Source: Gerris lacustris (lineage: Eukaryota > Arthropoda > Insecta > Hemiptera > Gerridae). Taken from it: 64,000 nt of DNA. Location: the NCBI GenBank assembly GCA_951217055.1, contig OX578282.1, forward strand, positions 18,415,877 through 18,479,876, written 5' to 3'. Below the pieces are notes generated by a model. It saw only the letters and a program-made list of their open reading frames with translations, searched no databases and was not told the DNA's origin. The position numbers were made by a program, and so were the translations under genes. Below, piece by piece: positions 57,777 to 64,000 of the stretch (position 1 is the stretch's first letter; every line of letters starts with the position of its first letter).

Positions 57777-57795
57777 ATATACCTATATATATTTT

Positions 57796-58066
57796 TTTCT
57801 CATAATATACGTAGTAGGTATAGATAAAGAGAAGGCAATATGATCACGGGAAAATTATATTTTGATATTTTTATAGTTTTACACCTTTTGATGAACCATG
57901 AGCCCAAAAAAAAATTTTTTTTTTTAAGTGGTGGTCCGTAGTCTGTGCAGACGCGTGGTGTCTAAACTACAAGGCTGATGCATTAAATTTGGCAGAAAAG
58001 TTTAGAAAAATATAACCCCGAGCCGAAATCAAGAAATGAAATTTAGGGACACTACCCCCCCCCCCC
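57796..58066 (-). repeat. Family A repeat, copy 5 (5'-truncated)
   Basis: On the minus strand: atttcttgatttcggctcgg then ggttatattt, tgccaaatttaatgcatcag, tagtttagacaccacgcgtc, tgcacagactac. A C-run of about 16 lies at 58049-58064. Copy ends at the G-rich stretch equivalent to ttaggggatagcgcc of copy 1. Confidence 0.65.
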
Positions 58067-58069
58067 CCC

Positions 58070-60925
<2,856 letters not shown>

Positions 60926-60928
60926 ATA

Positions 60929-61183
60929 ACATTTATGCTAATAAGATAAAGTGAAAATTCGAAATAAAGCAGGCATTAAAATATCGAAAATAAAAATATT
61001 ATAATTAGTATTTAACAAAAATACTAAAAGATCAACTTTTATAGTTTAGGTAAGTTTGATTCCTAAACTATAAAAGTTGATCTTTTAGTATTTTTGTTAA
61101 ATACTAATTATAATATTTTTGTTTTCGATATTTTAATGCCTGCTTTATTTCGAATTCTCACTTTATCTTATTAGCATAAATGT
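60929..61183. repeat. Young palindrome, 122-bp arms, 11-bp loop
   Basis: Arms 60929-61050 and 61062-61183 are inverted copies with two mismatches that I can count (gtgaaaattc versus gtgagaattc, and gaaaataaa versus gaaaacaaa), about 98% identity. The loop is taagtttgatt. Sequence in the arms is AT-rich and unlike any other repeat in the window. No TIR-transposon signature is obvious. Confidence 0.95.
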
Positions 61184-61525
61184 CAAATCTGATGTATCAA
61201 AGCTGATCTGCACAAATATTAAGTCAACTTAGAATTAAATAAAATAAAATAAATCTAAAAAGATATCAGGAGACGGAAGTAAATGCTGGACTTCGTTTCA
61301 CTTCAAAAAGTTAAAAGTTCAAAATTCTAAGTAAAAAGTAAAGTTGAAATTCTTAGTAACAATTGAATAGTACTTACAATTAAGTAACAATTTAAACCTA
61401 AATTTGAAACCGTTTTGAAAACATTTTCAGTGAGGTCAGTTAAGTTGTATTATTTACCTAATCAAAAAAAGAGTCCAATAAAAGAACTGTGTAAATTAAA
61501 TTAATATTCCTAAAGTTAAGAGTTT
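61184..61525. other. AT-rich background
   Basis: No feature seen. Confidence 0.5.
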
Positions 61526-61529
61526 TTCG

Positions 61530-61592
61530 AACTCAATTGTATTCGAACTCTGGACCTTTCGCATGTTAAACGCAAGACTACCGTAATATACA
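61530..61592 (-). repeat. tRNA-like 3' part (SINE or tRNA pseudogene)
   Basis: The minus strand reads ggtagtcttgcgtttaacat then gcgaaaggtccagagttcga and atacaattg. The anticodon-arm-like, variable and T-arm regions are at tRNA spacing with a box B (gagttcgaata). The D arm and acceptor are incomplete. Confidence 0.45.
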
Positions 61593-61599
61593 ATTTTTT

Positions 61600-62285
61600 A
61601 AAAAAAGAAAAAAAACGCCAGCAACAAAACAACTAGTGGAAATTTAACTTCCTAATTTAGATTACACAGTTCATTTACTCTTAAATTTTTAAAACCTTGT
61701 TTTACACAAAGTTCAGTAATACCCTACTCTTTCCCTAGCAACTGGACTTGTTTGTTCAAAAAACTTTTTTGAATAATATATAAAGATACCTGTTATCAGG
61801 CGAAAATCTTTAGGACAACAAATAGGGCTTACCTGAAACAAAAAAATAAAAACATCTGTAAGCATTTACTGTTAAAAAAGAAATAAAAAAATAAATTATA
61901 AAAGTATAAAAACAAAAATGTTAAATTAACATAATATTTTAATGTTAATTAACATAATTAAGTATTTTCTTCTAAGGCAATGATTTAAGACAGGGTATAC
62001 TATTTTAAAATAGATAAATCAAATTTTGAGAGGCTTTATAAAAAAAAATATAAATCATATCAGAATGCACATTTAATTTTAGTAAACTTGATAAAATGTA
62101 TGTAGATAAAGTAATGGTCAAACAGTAGTATCGACAAAATTCGATTTGACACGCGACGATGAATTATTTAAACAAGATCACCGGAGAGTTCAAGGGTTTA
62201 CATTTATTATTCTAGGAAGAAAACTTAGTATATAAATTGAATGTTTATAAATATTCGATGCTTGAATTATTATTATAATGAAGAA
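61600..62285. other. AT-rich background
   Basis: No feature seen. Confidence 0.5.
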
Positions 62286-62286
62286 T

Positions 62287-62393
<107 letters not shown>

Positions 62394-62399
62394 ATATAT

Positions 62400-63065
62400 A
62401 TATATTTAAGGATACTAAAAACAATCAATGAAATATGAATTCGATAAACGATCGGACAGGTATAATATGATATGTTACATAGATTTTCCTTATAATAAAG
62501 CAAATGAAAAATGATATAATTCAACGGCTTTAATAAGTAATATCACTATATTTGCCAACAAAATATGAAATTATTCGACCTCCCAAGAAGATAAAAAAAA
62601 AATATAGCTTTATTTTGAAAACAAAAATATGTATGTAATTTTTAAATATTTTCTTTGTATCATACAGAAAAAGAAAAATTACAAAAGATGAATAGATATC
62701 TGAAAAAAAAAAAAAAAAAAATGAATATTTAAGAATTGGGTAATAAATAACAAGTTTGAGGTTTTTTTGATAATTAATATTGTTGAAAAAGAAATAAAAA
62801 ATTAAGAGGCAATTACGAAGTTTTGAGGAAAAAAAAAAAAAAAAATCAATATATACTGCTATGCTATCCTTGACCCCTTAGAGGTCTTAAAGATGATACT
62901 AAAGAATTCCAAACACTTGTTTTTTTAAAGATCCTGGAGTGTAAAGAACATTCGCTAACAGTCCTTCCAAGATTCATTCTTTTTTGTGATTCGCAAGAGG
63001 AATGTGAATAAGCTGTTTTTATAAGTGTTGCAAGAAATTGAGATTTGTTAATTAGGTAAGCAAAT

Positions 63066-63070
<5 letters not shown>
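62400..63070. other. AT-rich background
   Basis: A runs at about 62703-62720 and 62829-62844. 62864-63060 is slightly less AT-rich but no gene is seen. Confidence 0.5.

Positions 63071-63073
<3 letters not shown>

Positions 63074-63149
<76 letters not shown>
63074..63149 (+). repeat. (TA)n microsatellite
   Basis: Pure TA. The 111-codon minus frame crossing it has a TA-encoded YIYIY run and is not credible as a gene. Confidence 0.98.
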
Positions 63150-63152
<3 letters not shown>

Positions 63153-63538
63153 GAACAGAGCTTCACATTATTGTAACACTGTAACACACTTGTATTCACG
63201 TTAATAAAGTGTTAATTAGAAGTAAACACATATTACATAGTATGTTTTTTTCTAACTTTTAAGTTTACTCTCAGCATAGTAATAAAGCTTCATATAGTAT
63301 TGTATAACCATATATGTGCGAAAGGAAAAGAATGTTTCAAGAAAAAAAAGTAAAGAATATTTTAGTATTTACTAAGTTATACAAATTATGCATTGTACTT
63401 TATTTGTACTTAACTTAAAAGCTTAACATTCCGTTTTGTTAAAATTCTCACTCAAGTAAAATATTTTTTTTTAAAAGGATGCCCATTTATTTGTTAAAAA
63501 AATTGCATATGATCATCTTTTCAATTAGTTTTAATGTC
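63150..63538. other. AT-rich background
   Basis: No feature seen. Confidence 0.5.
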
Positions 63539-63540
63539 TA

Positions 63541-63663
63541 AAGGTACCCATACACGATCAAACATGTTAACGCAAACCTGATGTCGGGCAAATTTAGACC
63601 ATACACGTCAACCTTCATGTTTGCGTAAACATCAAACAGCCCCGTACACGGTATGGGGGCCTT
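63541..63663. mobile_element. MITE of about 123 bp
   Basis: The left end aaggtacccatacacgatca and the right end cgtacacggtatgggggcct then t are inverted. Internally acatgttaacgcaaac and gtttgcgtaaacat also pair. TA dinucleotides flank both sides (63539-63540 and 63664-63665). Superfamily uncertain. Confidence 0.7.
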
Positions 63664-63665
63664 TA

Positions 63666-64000
63666 AGGTAAGCTAGTGTTTGGAGTTAATAATATTGTAG
63701 TTTAGTAGAAAATAATCAACTTGTTTATGTATTTTCCAATACATTAGACAAATATTCATGAAAATTTCCTGAATAAAAAAAGAAGAAAAGTAAATTTAAA
63801 TATTTCACCTCATAAAAGTTAAAAATTCAGGAAATGAGATATTTATATAAGATTCAGGCAAATAAAAGTAAAGATTCAAGATATTTTAGTGTCACAATAA
63901 AAACAGCTGAAGCTTTTTTATCTTTTACATTTTTGTATACATATATACATATAAATAAATTCAATACGAGAGTGTACAAGAATTTAGGGGAGAAAAAAAG
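63666..64000. other. AT-rich background
   Basis: No feature seen up to the window end. Confidence 0.5.

Noticed and set aside
62864..63199. 111-codon minus-strand frame
   Set aside because: A large part is the YIYIY translation of a (TA)n array.

Overview
This window looks like a gene-poor, AT-rich stretch of a nuclear genome from an arthropod, most likely an insect. The evidence is the very high A+T content, eleven long (TA)n arrays, tRNA-derived SINE-like pieces, many small terminal-inverted-repeat (TIR) elements, and hAT-type insertions with 8-bp target duplications. Several repeats contain phrases common in insect repeats, such as runs of gacagacagaca and an end motif ggaccctaaaaa. I cannot name the species. 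There is no operon structure, no bacterial-style gene spacing, no rRNA, no CRISPR array and no complete tRNA gene.

No complete protein-coding gene can be recognised. Almost every open frame is short (under 140 codons) and lies in a repeat, a (TA)n array or AT-rich background. Three places deserve a look as possible coding or transcribed remnants. One is a broken protein-like frame at 52084-52395 with one internal stop. The second is a possible two-exon transcript at 53926-54635 with a good donor, a good acceptor and an AATAAA. The third is a repeated module at 55128-56130, with a copy at 26490-26790, that carries a promoter-like palindrome and the start of an acidic protein.

The window is mainly a mosaic of repeat families, which I name by letter. 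Family A: about 4045, 8282, 27585, 49440, 57796. Family B: about 7860/8839, 20155, 20621, 48035, 52838. Family C: about 8160, 41845, 43170. Family D, with short TIRs and about 680-710 bp long: 1755, 22805, 36329. Family E, a 154-bp unit: once at 13965 and five times in tandem at 32725. Family F, the promoter-like module: 26490, 55128, 55700. Family G, with GCTGCC motifs: 33684, 46236, 46895. Family H: 545, 40560. A small element, M1, with a double hairpin and 8-bp target duplications, is present at 11011, 16884 and 50366.

Layout. 1-9.2 kb: families H, D and A, a pogo-like MITE, a fold-back element, and a family B copy split by an 868-bp hAT-type insertion. 9.2-18.3 kb: mostly unique AT-rich DNA with GC-richer islands, M1 copies and one palindromic SINE-like element. 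18.37-21.23 kb: a 2.86-kb hAT-type element that carries a 62-bp satellite and a large inverted dimer of family B. 21-29 kb: MITEs, family D, (TA)n arrays and families A and F. 29.6-30.9 kb: a 93-bp minisatellite interrupted by a tRNA-derived SINE. 32.5-33.7 kb: a TIR element that holds the family E tandem array. 34-41 kb: mostly featureless, with a second family D copy. 41-51 kb: families C, G, B and A, a 22-bp minisatellite and nested TIR elements. 51-58 kb: repeat remnants, the three coding or transcript candidates, and family F. 58-64 kb: AT-rich DNA with (TA)n arrays, a 98% identical palindrome and a small MITE.

The main biological story is repeated nesting and amplification of non-autonomous elements, not a gene pathway. 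I did not find a convincing new gene system.
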